The notes beneath the pieces are model-generated. The model searched no databases. It saw only the letters and a program-made list of their open reading frames with translations, and was not told the DNA's origin. From the NCBI RefSeq assembly GCF_025486315.1, contig NZ_JAOOPY010000008.1:62001-126000 (forward strand): 64,000 nt of DNA, given 5' to 3'. The first letter of the stretch is position 1. Each line of letters starts with the position of its first letter. Below are positions 63,374 to 64,000 of the stretch, in pieces. This DNA comes from Variovorax sp. N23 (GTDB taxonomy: Bacteria > Pseudomonadota > Gammaproteobacteria > Burkholderiales > Burkholderiaceae_C). The position numbers and the translations under genes were made by a program.

Positions 63374-64000
63374 TCAGGGAGCGCCGAAGTCGACCGGCAT
63401 CGACGGCACACCACGCGCCTCGATCGCCTCGCCAGCCGCCAGCAGCAGGTCTTCGCGGAAGCGCCCCGCCACCAGCTGCACACCGACCGGGCGGGTGCCC
63501 ACCATGCCGGTGGAGACAACCAGCGAAGGCAGGCCGGTGAGCGGCAGGCCGATCATCGGCGCCTGCGCGGCCCATACCCTCGCGTAGGCATCCGGCCCCT
63601 GCAGGTCGAGGTCGGACGCGAAGGGCAGCTCGGCGCTCGCCGGCATCAGCAGCACCGGGTAGCGCGCGGTGAATTCCTGCCAGGCGCGGGCCAGGGTGGC
63701 GCGGCGGATCAGCGCCTTCGACAGGTCCGGCGCACCCGCCGCGCCGACGAGGCCGGCCTGGCCCGCGAGCGCCGCGATGGCGCCGGCATCGCCTTCCTGC
63801 TGCGCGGCGGCGACCATCGCGTCGTAGCCGTCGCCCATCCACAGCACGATCTGCGTGGTGCAGGCGTCCTGCAGCGGCGGTACGTCGTCGAGTTCCTCCA
63901 CCTGCCAGCCGGCGTCGCGCAGGCGCTCGGCGGCGTCGTTGAGGGCGGCTGCGATGTCGGGCTTCGTGTCGAGCCCGTCGGGCCGCACGCACAGCCCGAC
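63374..64000 (-). CDS. Amidase family protein (C-terminal part only)
   Basis: The frame enters from the right edge without a start and ends with TGA at 63374. VGLCVRPDGLDTKPDIAAAL and ADAGWQVEELDD are the middle of amidase-signature enzymes; FTARYPVLLMPASAELPF and IGLPLTGLPSLVVSTGMVGT (PSxxxP segment) are typical C-terminal motifs, with RPVGVQLVAGRFREDLLLAA at the end. The Ser-Ser-Lys catalytic region would lie outside the window. It is convergent with the MerR-ATPase gene with a 1-bp gap. Confidence 0.85.
   Translation of the reverse strand, partial: VGLCVRPDGLDTKPDIAAALNDAAERLRDAGWQVEELDDVPPLQDACTTQIVLWMGDGYDAMVAAAQQEGDAGAIAALAGQAGLVGAAGAPDLSKALIRRATLARAWQEFTARYPVLLMPASAELPFASDLDLQGPDAYARVWAAQAPMIGLPLTGLPSLVVSTGMVGTRPVGVQLVAGRFREDLLLAAGEAIEARGVPSMPVDFGAP

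Overview
The window is high-GC DNA with dense, overlapping operons, many periplasmic binding proteins (including a Bug/TctC type), a TorF-type porin and a Comamonadaceae-style intergenic repeat. This points to a betaproteobacterium of the Comamonadaceae, Variovorax-like. The assignment is inferred from gene style and not from a marker gene. I saw no rRNA or tRNA genes and no CRISPR array.

Layout. 1-5.5 kb: a partial CYTH-CHAD protein, a small unknown gene, then a leftward three-gene operon (MetX-like alpha/beta hydrolase, membrane fatty-acid desaturase, M20 amidohydrolase) divergent from a TetR regulator with a candidate operator between them. 5.5-9.8 kb: a PuuR-like XRE-cupin regulator, polar amino acid ABC transporter and FAD amine oxidase, all overlapping, behind two adjacent perfect palindromes. 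10-16.5 kb: GlgX, small envelope or stress proteins, and a secreted protein with duplicated Cys modules and long Pro-Ala linkers encoded by hexamer repeats.

16.5-26.3 kb is the most unusual part. It looks like a mosaic island in which whole or broken copies of one metallophosphoesterase gene (16554-17033, 20427-20475, 20856-21326, about 24100-24200) alternate with cargo: a Fic protein, a LysR/NmrA pair, two small membrane proteins, a NERD-UvrD nuclease-helicase and a Gabija-like gajA/gajB pair whose gajA carries a large internal deletion. By eye its base composition is lower in GC than the flanks.

26.3-38.3 kb: a GntR-controlled amino acid ABC transporter with a class IV aminotransferase and a textbook FCD-type operator; an orphan branched-chain-type binding protein divergent from a ring-hydroxylating dioxygenase operon (alpha, beta, isochorismatase-like pseudoenzyme, SDR); an OB-fold lipoprotein; a GT-A-like transferase; a cytochrome c. 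38.4-48.1 kb is a signalling block: HTH-receiver, receiver-HPt, single receiver, two HD-GYP phosphodiesterases, a PAS histidine kinase, a chemoreceptor with a C-terminal CheR/CheB tether, and a remnant of another sensor. Two promoters here share TATCATTTC repeats.

48.2-64 kb: an AraC regulator divergent from a dienelactone hydrolase-SnoaL fusion; a gamma-glutamyltransferase, Bug binding protein and GAF operon divergent from a LysR regulator with an 18-bp palindrome; a DTW tRNA-modifying enzyme, TorF porin, SDR remnant, DUF2846 lipoprotein, SlyD, GNAT, a soluble sensor-CheW protein, a cupin, a MerR-ATPase fusion behind a MerR-type promoter, and the C-terminal part of an amidase.
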